A stretch of DNA of 5,154 nt from Alphaproteobacteria bacterium (GTDB lineage Bacteria; Pseudomonadota; Alphaproteobacteria; Sphingomonadales; Rhodothalassiaceae). Below, in pieces: positions 1 to 5,154 of the stretch (the stretch's first letter is position 1; every line of letters begins with the position of its first letter). The position numbers and the translations under genes are program-made. Location of the stretch: NCBI GenBank assembly GCA_003695555.1, contig RFIU01000208.1:1-5154 (forward strand), given 5' to 3'. The notes beneath the pieces are model-generated. The model was not told the origin of the DNA, searched no databases, and saw only the letters and a program-made list of their open reading frames with translations.

Positions 1-1518
1 CTGATGGAGGGCATCAGCCACGAGGCGGCGGCACTGGCCGGCCATCTCAGGCTCAACCGGTTGATCGTGCTGTGGGACGACAACGGCATCTCGATCGACG
101 GCTCTACGCGGTTGGCGACGTCCGAGGACGTGCGCAAGCGCTTCGAGGCCTATGGCTGGGCAACCCTCGGCGTCGATGGCCATGACGAAGACGCGATCCG
201 CGCGGCAATCGAACTGGCATTGACCCAGGACCGTCCGGTGCTCGTCGCCTGCCGGACGGTGATCGGCTATGGCGCGCCGCACAAGGCGGGAACGGCGGCC
301 AGTCACGGCGCGCCGCTGGGTGAAGAGGAGGTGCGCGAGGCCCGCGAGCGGCTCGGCTGGCCCTACCCTCCCTTCGAGATCCCGCAACCGATCCTTGATG
401 CCTGGCGCGCGGTCGGCAGGCGATGCCAGGAGGAACATGCCGAGTGGCTGGCGCGGCTTGCGGAGCTGCCCGACGACCGCCGCCGGGACTTCGAGCGCCG
501 CCAGCACGGCGAACTGCCGGAAGGCTGGCGCGAGGCGCTCGCGGCGCTGCGCCGGCGTCTTATTGCCGAGCCGGTCAAGGTGGCGACCCGAAAGGCCTCG
601 CAGATGGCGCTGGAGGTGATCAACGAGGTCGTCGGCGAGACGGTCGGCGGGTCGGCGGACCTGACCGGCTCGAACAATACGAAAACCGCCGGCATGGAGG
701 AAATCGAGGCGGACGATTTCTCGGGCCGCTACATCCATTATGGGGTGCGCGAACATGCGATGGCGGCGGCGATGAACGGCATCGCCCTGCACCGCGGTTT
801 CATCCCCTATGGCGGCACCTTCCTGGTGTTCGCCGACTATTCGCGCCCGGCCATCCGGGTGGGGGCGCTGATGGGCCTGCGGGTTGTCCATGTGATGACC
901 CACGATTCGATCGGTCTTGGCGAAGACGGCCCCACCCATCAGCCGGTCGAGCATCTGGCCTCATTGCGGGCGATGCCGAATCTGCGTGTCTTCCGTCCGG
1001 CCGATGCAATCGAGACGGCCGAATGCTGGGAACTCGCGCTGTCCCACGCATCGGGGCCGTCACTGCTGGCGCTCACCCGTCAGGGCGTGCCGCAGGTGCG
1101 TTGCGAGGAAAGCGCCGAGAATCTCTGCGCGCGCGGCGCCTATGTCCTGCGTGAGGCGAGTGCGAGCCCGCGCGTCATCCTCTATGCCACCGGCTCAGAG
1201 GTCGCCATCGCCGATGAGGTGCGTTGTCGTCTGGAGGAAAAGGGAACGCCGACCCGGCTCGTCTCGGTTCCCTGCTGGGAACTGTTCGACGAACAGGACG
1301 AACAGTACCGGGCGACGATTCTCGATGGCGATGCGTCGGATGCGCTCAAGGTCGCGCTCGAGGCCGCCGCGCCGATGGGCTGGGAGCGTTTCGTCGGAAG
1401 CCATGGCCTCATTCTCGGCATGCGCGGCTTCGGGGCGAGCGCGCCAGCGGCCGATCTCTATCGCCATTTCGGCCTCGATGCCGAGCATGTCCTTGAAGCG
1501 ATCGAGGCACGGCTATAA
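1..1518 (+). CDS. tkt: Transketolase, 3' part (N-terminus outside window)
   Basis: Thiamine-diphosphate enzyme of the non-oxidative pentose phosphate pathway (and Calvin cycle where present); it moves two-carbon ketol units between sugar phosphates in the cytosol. The reading frame is open from base 1 and gives 505 residues before TAA. It starts inside the GDGxxMEG motif: the first visible residues, LMEGISHE, align with E. coli TktA from about residue 158, so some 157 residues are missing. Counting from the first codon, I see DDNGISIDG at 26-34 (cofactor and metal binding), the HGAPLG histidine at 102 (E. coli His261), the RKASQ arginine at 197, GGSADL at 216-221, GVRE with the catalytic glutamate at 251 (E. 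coli Glu411), GEDGPTHQPVE around 307-317 with its substrate histidine at 313, and LTRQ with the arginine at 360. The pyrimidine-binding and C-terminal domains are complete and intact. gap follows 95 bases downstream. The annotated left end is the window edge, not a start codon. Confidence 0.97.
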   Translation: MMEGISHEAAALAGHLRLNRLIVLWDDNGISIDGSTRLATSEDVRKRFEAYGWATLGVDGHDEDAIRAAIELALTQDRPVLVACRTVIGYGAPHKAGTAASHGAPLGEEEVREARERLGWPYPPFEIPQPILDAWRAVGRRCQEEHAEWLARLAELPDDRRRDFERRQHGELPEGWREALAALRRRLIAEPVKVATRKASQMALEVINEVVGETVGGSADLTGSNNTKTAGMEEIEADDFSGRYIHYGVREHAMAAAMNGIALHRGFIPYGGTFLVFADYSRPAIRVGALMGLRVVHVMTHDSIGLGEDGPTHQPVEHLASLRAMPNLRVFRPADAIETAECWELALSHASGPSLLALTRQGVPQVRCEESAENLCARGAYVLREASASPRVILYATGSEVAIADEVRCRLEEKGTPTRLVSVPCWELFDEQDEQYRATILDGDASDALKVALEAAAPMGWERFVGSHGLILGMRGFGASAPAADLYRHFGLDAEHVLEAIEARL

Positions 1519-1519
1519 G
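1514..1519 (+). promoter_or_regulatory. Weak candidate sigma70-type promoter for gap (-10 box)
   Basis: TATAAG overlaps the tkt stop codon and matches the TATAAT -10 consensus at five of six bases. TTGAAG at 1493-1498 could serve as a -35 box, but the spacer is only 15 bases, shorter than ideal. If real, transcription would start near 1526 and give gap-pgk a supply of mRNA independent of tkt. The -35 lies inside the tkt coding region, so a chance match is quite possible. Confidence 0.2.
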
Positions 1520-1533
1520 AAGCAGAACGAGTT

Positions 1534-1571
1534 CGAGCCGGCACGCACCTGCACGCCATCCATCCGGCTCG
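1534..1571 (+). other. Inverted repeat (stem-loop) in the tkt-gap spacer
   Basis: CGAGCCGG at 1534-1541 is the exact reverse complement of CCGGCTCG at 1564-1571, giving an 8-bp GC-rich stem with a 22-base loop. It begins 15 bases after the tkt stop and ends 42 bases before the gap start. No run of T follows, so it does not look like a classical intrinsic terminator. It could be an mRNA processing or stability element, a partial attenuator, or an operator-like site. GC-rich DNA makes stems of this size by chance fairly often. Confidence 0.35.
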
Positions 1572-1613
1572 TTCCAACACCCGACTCCTAAGAACAGATT
1601 CGAGGAAACACTC

Positions 1614-2621
1614 ATGACCGTCCGTCTTGCGATCAACGGCTTCGGCCGCATCGGCCGTCTGGTGATGCGGGCCATTCACGAGCGTCATCTCGGCAATGTC
1701 GAGGTGGTGGCGATCAATGATCTCGGCGATGCCGAAATGAACGCCTATCTCTTCAAGCGAGATTCGGTCCACGGCAGCTATCCGGGCGAGGTGAAGGCCA
1801 CCGACGGCGCGATGATCGTCGATGGGCGGGAAGTGCGCGTCTTCGCCGAGCCTGATCCGACGAAGCTGCCCTGGAGCGATCTCGGCATCGACGTGGTCGC
1901 CGAGTGCACCGGCCGCTTCACCGACGGCGAGAAGGCTGCCGCCCACCTTGAAGGCGGCGCGAGGCGGGTGCTGATCTCGGCGCCGGCGAAGAACGTGCCC
2001 CTGACGGTCGTCTATGGCGTCAATCATGACCAGCTGAAGCCGGAATACCGCATCGTCTCGAACGCCTCCTGCACGACCAACTGTCTGGCGCCGGTCGCCA
2101 AGGTGCTGCACGAGGCGATCGGCATCGAGCGCGGCTACATGACGACGGTGCACGCCTATACTGCGGACCAGCGGCTGCAGGACAGCCTGCACAAGGATCC
2201 GCGGCGCGCGCGGGCAGCAGCACTGTCGATGATCCCGACCTCGACCGGCGCGGCGCGGGCGGTCGGGCTGGTGCTGCCCGAACTCGCCGGCCGCCTCGAC
2301 GGATCGGCGGTGCGGGTGCCGACCGCCAATGTCTCGATGGTCGATCTCGCTTTCGATGCGGCGCGCGAGACGAGTGTCGAGGAGATTCACGCGCTGATCC
2401 GTGCGGCCGCCGAAGGGCCGATGAAGGGCGTCCTCGATTTCATCGACGAACCGGCGGTCTCGATCGATTTCAACCACTGCCCGGTGAGTTCCACCTTCGA
2501 CGCCTCCGGCACGCAGGTGATCGATGGCCGCTTCGTCAGGGTGATGAGCTGGTACGACAACGAGTGGGGTTTTTCGAACCGCATGGTCGATACCGCCCGC
2601 GCTCTGGCGGCCCTCGACTGA
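1614..2621 (+). CDS. gap: Glyceraldehyde-3-phosphate dehydrogenase, type I
   Basis: Cytosolic glycolytic/gluconeogenic enzyme: glyceraldehyde-3-phosphate + NAD(P)+ + phosphate gives 1,3-bisphosphoglycerate. The 335-residue length is normal for the family. The N-terminal Rossmann domain opens with NGFGRIGR (8-15), and Asp36 in VVAINDL is the residue that usually favours NAD. The catalytic motif ASCTTNC (151-157) carries the nucleophile Cys153; His180 in TTVHAY is its partner. PTSTGAA (208-214) and Arg234 in VRVP bind phosphate, and WYDNEWGFSNR (313-323) contains Asn316 near the nicotinamide. In the S-loop, NAD-specific enzymes often have Leu-Pro before HKD; here it is Ser191-Leu192, and Pro196 follows HKD where leucine is common. 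The ATG at 1614 is preceded by GAGGAAA (1602-1608) at good spacing and begins exactly where the family begins. It lies between tkt and pgk, probably in one operon. Confidence 0.98.
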   Translation: MTVRLAINGFGRIGRLVMRAIHERHLGNVEVVAINDLGDAEMNAYLFKRDSVHGSYPGEVKATDGAMIVDGREVRVFAEPDPTKLPWSDLGIDVVAECTGRFTDGEKAAAHLEGGARRVLISAPAKNVPLTVVYGVNHDQLKPEYRIVSNASCTTNCLAPVAKVLHEAIGIERGYMTTVHAYTADQRLQDSLHKDPRRARAAALSMIPTSTGAARAVGLVLPELAGRLDGSAVRVPTANVSMVDLAFDAARETSVEEIHALIRAAAEGPMKGVLDFIDEPAVSIDFNHCPVSSTFDASGTQVIDGRFVRVMSWYDNEWGFSNRMVDTARALAALD

Positions 2622-2663
2622 GATCCGCTCGCTATCCGCCGAGCAAGCAAGGAGTCCCGGTCG

Positions 2664-3869
2664 ATGGGAAGACTGCGTCGCATCGAGGATCTCGGCACGC
2701 TGGAATCGCGCATCGTGCTGGTGCGTGTCGATTACAATGTGCCGATGGACGATACGGGCCGGGTCAGTGATGATACCCGGATCCGTGCCTCGCTTGCCAC
2801 CATCGATGATCTTCGACGCGCCGACGCGCGGGTCGTCCTGATGAGCCATTTCGGTCGTCCGAAGGGCGCGCGCCGGCCCGAAATGAGCCTGCGCCCGGTG
2901 GTCGGGGCGCTGGAATCGCTGGTCGGCGAAAGGGTCGTCTTCGCCGAGGACTGCATTGGTGAACCGGCAGCAGCGGCGATTGCGGAAGGCGCCGGCATCA
3001 CGCTTCTGGAAAACCTGCGCTTTCATCCGGGCGAAGAGGCCGACGATCCGGATTTCGCCGCCGCACTTGCCGCCAATGGCGATTTCTATGTCGATGACGC
3101 CTTTTCGGTCGCGCACCGAGCGCACGCCTCGGTGCATGCCATCGCCCACCTGCTGCCGAGCGCCGCCGGCCGCGCCTTCGCCGCCGAGATCGACGCGCTC
3201 GAGCGCGTGCTCTCGAATCCCGAGCGCCCGCTTGCCGCGATCATCGGCGGTGCCAAGATCTCGACCAAGATCGAGGTTCTCGAAGCCCTGCTCGAAAAGG
3301 TCGATCATCTGATGATCGGCGGCGCGATGGCCAATACCTTCCTGAAGGCGAAGGGACTGGAGGTCGGCCGCTCGCTGATCGAGGAGGACCGGGTCGAGAC
3401 GGCGCGGCGGATCCTCGCGAACGCGGCAGAGCGTCACGTCGCCCTGCACCTGCCCCGTGATCTGGTGGTGGCGCGCGAATTCCGCGAGGATGCCCCCACC
3501 CGCGTCTGCGCCCCGGACGAAGTGGCGGATGACGAGATGATTCTCGACTTCGGGCCGGCGACGGTACGCAGTTTCATCGAGGTGCTTTCGACCTGCCGCT
3601 CACTGATCTGGAACGGGCCCTTGGGTGCCTTCGAAACGCATCCCTTCGAACGGGCCACCGTCGCGCTCGCCGAGGCAGTGGCCGAAATGGCCGGAAATGG
3701 CGAACTGGTGGCGGTAGCCGGCGGCGGCGATACGGTGGCCGCCCTTCACCTTGCCGGTGTCGCCGACCGGCTGACACATGTCTCGACGGCCGGCGGCGCC
3801 TTTCTCGAATGGATGGAAGGCCGCACCCTGCCCGGTGTCGCGGTACTCACCGAGAATGACGAAGGGTAA
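2664..3869 (+). CDS. pgk: Phosphoglycerate kinase
   Basis: Cytosolic kinase that transfers phosphate between 1,3-bisphosphoglycerate and ADP, the first ATP-yielding step of lower glycolysis and reversible in gluconeogenesis. It is 401 residues, a normal bacterial length. The N-terminal substrate domain shows RVDYNVP (21-27), Arg39, SHFGRP (61-66), ENLRF (116-120, Arg119) and DDAFSVAHRAHAS (144-156). The nucleotide domain shows GGAKISTK (195-202, Lys198 and Lys202), WNGPLGAFE (316-324, Glu324 for ATP ribose), GGGDT (353-357) and STAGGAFLEWMEG (374-386). The last has Ala376 where many PGKs have Gly; as I recall this is common in alphaproteobacteria. ATG 2664 is preceded by AAGGAG (2649-2654), nine bases away, and starts at the usual family N-terminus. 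The 42-base spacer after gap, with no terminator, supports co-transcription. All key residues are present. Confidence 0.98.
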   Translation: MGRLRRIEDLGTLESRIVLVRVDYNVPMDDTGRVSDDTRIRASLATIDDLRRADARVVLMSHFGRPKGARRPEMSLRPVVGALESLVGERVVFAEDCIGEPAAAAIAEGAGITLLENLRFHPGEEADDPDFAAALAANGDFYVDDAFSVAHRAHASVHAIAHLLPSAAGRAFAAEIDALERVLSNPERPLAAIIGGAKISTKIEVLEALLEKVDHLMIGGAMANTFLKAKGLEVGRSLIEEDRVETARRILANAAERHVALHLPRDLVVAREFREDAPTRVCAPDEVADDEMILDFGPATVRSFIEVLSTCRSLIWNGPLGAFETHPFERATVALAEAVAEMAGNGELVAVAGGGDTVAALHLAGVADRLTHVSTAGGAFLEWMEGRTLPGVAVLTENDEG

Positions 3870-3892
3870 AAAGACCCGCTTTCGATCGCCGG

Positions 3893-3911
3893 GCCGGCGA
3901 CTTGCGCCGGC
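3893..3911 (+). terminator. GC-rich hairpin downstream of pgk, possible terminator
   Basis: GCCGGCG (3893-3899) and CGCCGGC (3905-3911) are perfect reverse complements around the five-base loop ACTTG. The hairpin lies 24 bases past the pgk stop, where the end of the tkt-gap-pgk message would be expected. No T-tract follows, so termination would be of the non-canonical kind or Rho-assisted, or the stem merely protects the 3' end. The structure is visible; the role is inference. Confidence 0.35.
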
Positions 3912-3942
3912 GCCGCACATGGGATAGGGCGGAGCTGAAGAA

Positions 3943-3973
3943 CGCCGCAACCCGCCCATGCGGATTTGCGGCG
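3943..3973 (+). other. Second, longer stem-loop in the pgk-acp spacer
   Basis: CGCCGCAA (3943-3950) pairs exactly with TTGCGGCG (3966-3973). Inside it, CCGC (3952-3955) pairs with GCGG (3960-3963) around a CCAT loop, with unpaired C3951 on the left and AT (3964-3965) on the right. Together they form a 12-bp hairpin with a small internal loop. It ends 30 bases before the acp start. No T-run follows. It could be part of a bidirectional or Rho-type terminator, a 5' UTR structure of acp-spt, or a protein-binding site. I see no strong -35/-10 pair in the rest of the 134-base spacer (3870-4003); TTGCGC at 3902-3907 followed by TAGGGC at 3925-3930 is too weak to call. Confidence 0.4.
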
Positions 3974-4003
3974 CCCTAAGGATCATCGGACGGGAAGCGC
4001 CGG

Positions 4004-4276
4004 ATGACTGCCGATTCCATCAATATCGAACCCCACCGCGAAACCTATGAGCGCATCGTCGCGCTGATCGCGCCCTTCAACCGCAAGGGAGTCGAGATCA
4101 CGCCGACGACGACATTCGCCATCGATCTCGATCTCGATTCGCTGACCGTGATGGATCTCGTCGCCGCGATCGAGGACGAGTTCGACATCGTCATTCCCCT
4201 CAACCGCCTGCCCGATCTTGAAACCGTCGCCGAGGTCGCGGCGGCCGTCGATGAAATCCGGGAGAAGGGGCGATGA
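4004..4276 (+). CDS. Acyl carrier protein, probably dedicated to sphingolipid synthesis
   Basis: A 90-residue acidic carrier protein that would hold fatty acyl chains as thioesters on a 4'-phosphopantetheine arm. The attachment motif is DLDSL at 43-47, with Ser46 as the modified serine. It is followed by the acidic recognition helix (LTVMDLVAAIEDEF, 47-60) and a hydrophobic third segment, as in the ACP fold. It is somewhat longer than housekeeping AcpP (about 78 residues) at the N-terminus and lacks its usual GADSLD context, so it is a specialised paralogue. ATG 4004 is the only plausible start: an in-frame TAA lies at 3977-3979, no GTG or TTG falls between, and the next Met (residue 50) is past Ser46. 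The ribosome site is modest (GGGAAG, 3992-3997). Its stop overlaps the spt start, pointing to a shared function: in Caulobacter an ACP gene beside spt is required for sphingolipid synthesis. That role here is inferred from context. Confidence 0.93.
   Translation: MTADSINIEPHRETYERIVALIAPFNRKGVEITPTTTFAIDLDLDSLTVMDLVAAIEDEFDIVIPLNRLPDLETVAEVAAAVDEIREKGR
4261..4264 (+). promoter_or_regulatory. Ribosome binding site of spt inside the acp 3' end
   Basis: GGAG lies eight bases before ATG 4273, within the last codons of acp. It supports the choice of the overlapping ATG as the spt start, and the ATGA overlap suggests that ribosomes finishing acp re-initiate on spt. Confidence 0.6.
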
Positions 4277-5154
4277 GCCGCGACCTCTTCGACAAGTTCG
4301 ATCCGCTGATCGCCGAACGCGCCCGGCTTGCCGATTTCGAGCCCGATCCGCTGGAAATCACCATGGATGAGGTGCTCTCGCCGACCGAGGCGGTGATCGA
4401 CGGGCGGCGGACGATCCTTGCCGGCACCAATAACTACATGGCGATGACCTTCGATCCCGACGCCATCGCTGCGGCGCGCGAGGCGCTCGAGCGGTTCGGT
4501 ACCGGCACCACCGGCAGCCGGATCCTGAACGGCACCTACCGCCTGCACCTGGAACTCGAGGAGACCTTGAAGGACTTCTACGGCCGGGCGCACGCAATGG
4601 TCTTTTCGACCGGCTATCAGGCCAATCTCGGCATCATATCGACGCTCGCGGGCCGTGGCGACTATGTCGTGATCGATGCCGACTCGCACGCCTCCATCTA
4701 TGACGGCTGTGCGATGGGACAGGCCGACGTCGTACGCTTTCGTCACAATGATCCGGATGACCTCGCCCGTCGCCTCGGCCGTCTGCCGGCCGATGCGGGC
4801 AAGCTGGTGGTCGTGGAAGGCATCTACTCGATGCTCGGCGATCGCGCGCCGCTGGAGGAGCTGGTGGCGGCGACCCATGAGGCGGGCGCGCAGATCCTGG
4901 TGGACGAGGCGCATTCGATGGGCTTCTGCGGCCATTACGGCCGCGGCGTGGCCGAGGAGCTCGGGGTCGAGAAGGACGTCGATTTCATCGTCGGCACCTT
5001 TTCCAAATCGGTCGGCACGGTCGGCGGTTTTTGCGTCAGCGACCATCCGAAGTTCGAGATTCTGCGCTTTACCTGCCGCCCCTACATGTTCACCGCTTCA
5101 CCGCCGCCTTCGGTCGCGGCTTCCGCTGCCGTTGCGATCGCCAAGCTGAAGCAC
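4273..5154 (+). CDS. spt: Serine palmitoyltransferase, 5' part (C-terminus outside window)
   Basis: PLP-dependent alpha-oxoamine synthase that condenses L-serine with a long-chain acyl thioester, releasing CO2 to give 3-ketodihydrosphingosine, the committed step of sphingolipid synthesis; bacterial forms are soluble homodimers. The 294 visible codons run open to the window edge; about 100 more are expected (family about 400-420). Visible motifs: GTNNYM (51-56), FGTGTTGSRILNGT (75-88), DADSHASIYDG (135-145) with His139 stacking on PLP, DEAHSMG (211-217) with Asp211 and His214, and GTFSKSVGTVGGF (241-253) with Schiff-base Lys245. These four residues match Sphingomonas paucimobilis SPT His159, Asp231, His234 and Lys265 with one constant offset of 20. 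So the core aligns without gaps and the N-terminus is about 20 residues shorter. SKSVGTVGGF and the acp partner favour SPT over the relatives KBL, AONS (BioF) and ALAS. One oddity is FTASPPPS (273-280), where SPTs usually have FTASLPPS. Start ATG 4273 overlaps the acp stop. Confidence 0.93.
   Translation, partial: MSRDLFDKFDPLIAERARLADFEPDPLEITMDEVLSPTEAVIDGRRTILAGTNNYMAMTFDPDAIAAAREALERFGTGTTGSRILNGTYRLHLELEETLKDFYGRAHAMVFSTGYQANLGIISTLAGRGDYVVIDADSHASIYDGCAMGQADVVRFRHNDPDDLARRLGRLPADAGKLVVVEGIYSMLGDRAPLEELVAATHEAGAQILVDEAHSMGFCGHYGRGVAEELGVEKDVDFIVGTFSKSVGTVGGFCVSDHPKFEILRFTCRPYMFTASPPPSVAASAAVAIAKLKH

Noticed and set aside
423..1154. 243-codon + strand frame inside tkt
   Set aside because: It overlaps conserved transketolase sequence in another frame; its product is Gly/Arg/Ala-rich with no motif.
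2627..2644. Small stem GCTCG/CGAGC in the gap-pgk spacer as an attenuator or terminator
   Set aside because: It has only five base pairs and an eight-base loop, no T-run, and lies just before the pgk ribosome site; a chance match is likely in GC-rich DNA.
1458..3449. 663-codon minus-strand open frame as a real gene
   Set aside because: It lies antisense to the tkt end, gap and most of pgk, all of which are certain. Its product is low-complexity, rich in Arg, Asp and His, with no recognisable motif, and its openness follows from missing TTA, CTA and TCA codons in the sense genes.
4045..5046. 333-codon minus-strand open frame as a real gene
   Set aside because: It is antisense to acp and spt and in codon register with spt. 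Its composition is typical of a GC-rich shadow frame and no family is recognisable.
4676..5149. 157-codon + strand frame near the right edge
   Set aside because: It overlaps the part of spt carrying His139, Asp211, His214 and Lys245 in the correct frame; the alternative product is Arg/Ser-rich and motif-free.
4273..5154. Glycine C-acetyltransferase (KBL), BioF or ALAS instead of SPT
   Set aside because: These relatives share the PLP fold, but the SKSVGTVGGF motif, the constant offset of 20 to the Sphingomonas SPT active-site residues and the overlapping acp gene fit SPT best. The missing C-terminus leaves slight doubt.
1..5154. CRISPR array, tRNA or rRNA gene, insertion sequence, attachment site
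   Set aside because: No regularly spaced direct repeats, no tRNA-like cloverleaf, no transposase and no terminal inverted repeats were seen; nearly all of the window is accounted for by five coding regions.

Overview
The window is about 5.2 kb of GC-rich, densely coding DNA, with all genes on the + strand. It almost certainly comes from an alphaproteobacterium. Reasons: the tkt-gap-pgk order, the alphaproteobacterial flavour of the three enzymes (for example the STAGGAF variant of the PGK C-terminal motif), and a downstream acp-spt pair of the kind known from sphingolipid-making Caulobacter and sphingomonads. The genus cannot be fixed from this window; a sphingolipid-producing member of the Caulobacterales, Sphingomonadales or a relative is the inference.

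Region 1 (1-3869) is a central-carbon block. It holds the 3' three quarters of a transketolase gene (the 5' end lies outside the window), a complete type I glyceraldehyde-3-phosphate dehydrogenase and a complete phosphoglycerate kinase. Transketolase makes or uses glyceraldehyde-3-phosphate, GAPDH converts it to 1,3-bisphosphoglycerate, and PGK takes that to 3-phosphoglycerate. The three are consecutive metabolic steps and are probably co-transcribed. The tkt-gap spacer (95 bases) contains an 8-bp inverted repeat and a weak promoter candidate at the tkt stop. The gap-pgk spacer is only 42 bases.

Region 2 (3870-4003) is a 134-base spacer with two GC-rich hairpins. It probably separates the glycolytic operon from the next unit.

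Region 3 (4004-5154) holds a small acyl carrier protein gene whose stop codon overlaps the ATG of a serine palmitoyltransferase gene (ATGA). The spt gene runs off the right edge after 294 codons. The overlap implies translational coupling. The likely job is to load a fatty acid on this dedicated ACP and condense it with L-serine to 3-ketodihydrosphingosine, the first step of sphingolipid synthesis. I see no RNA genes, mobile elements or CRISPR arrays. I did not find convincing evidence of a wholly new system; the most notable points are the position of the sphingolipid entry genes directly behind a glycolytic operon, the spacer hairpins, and a few unusual residues in otherwise conserved enzyme motifs.
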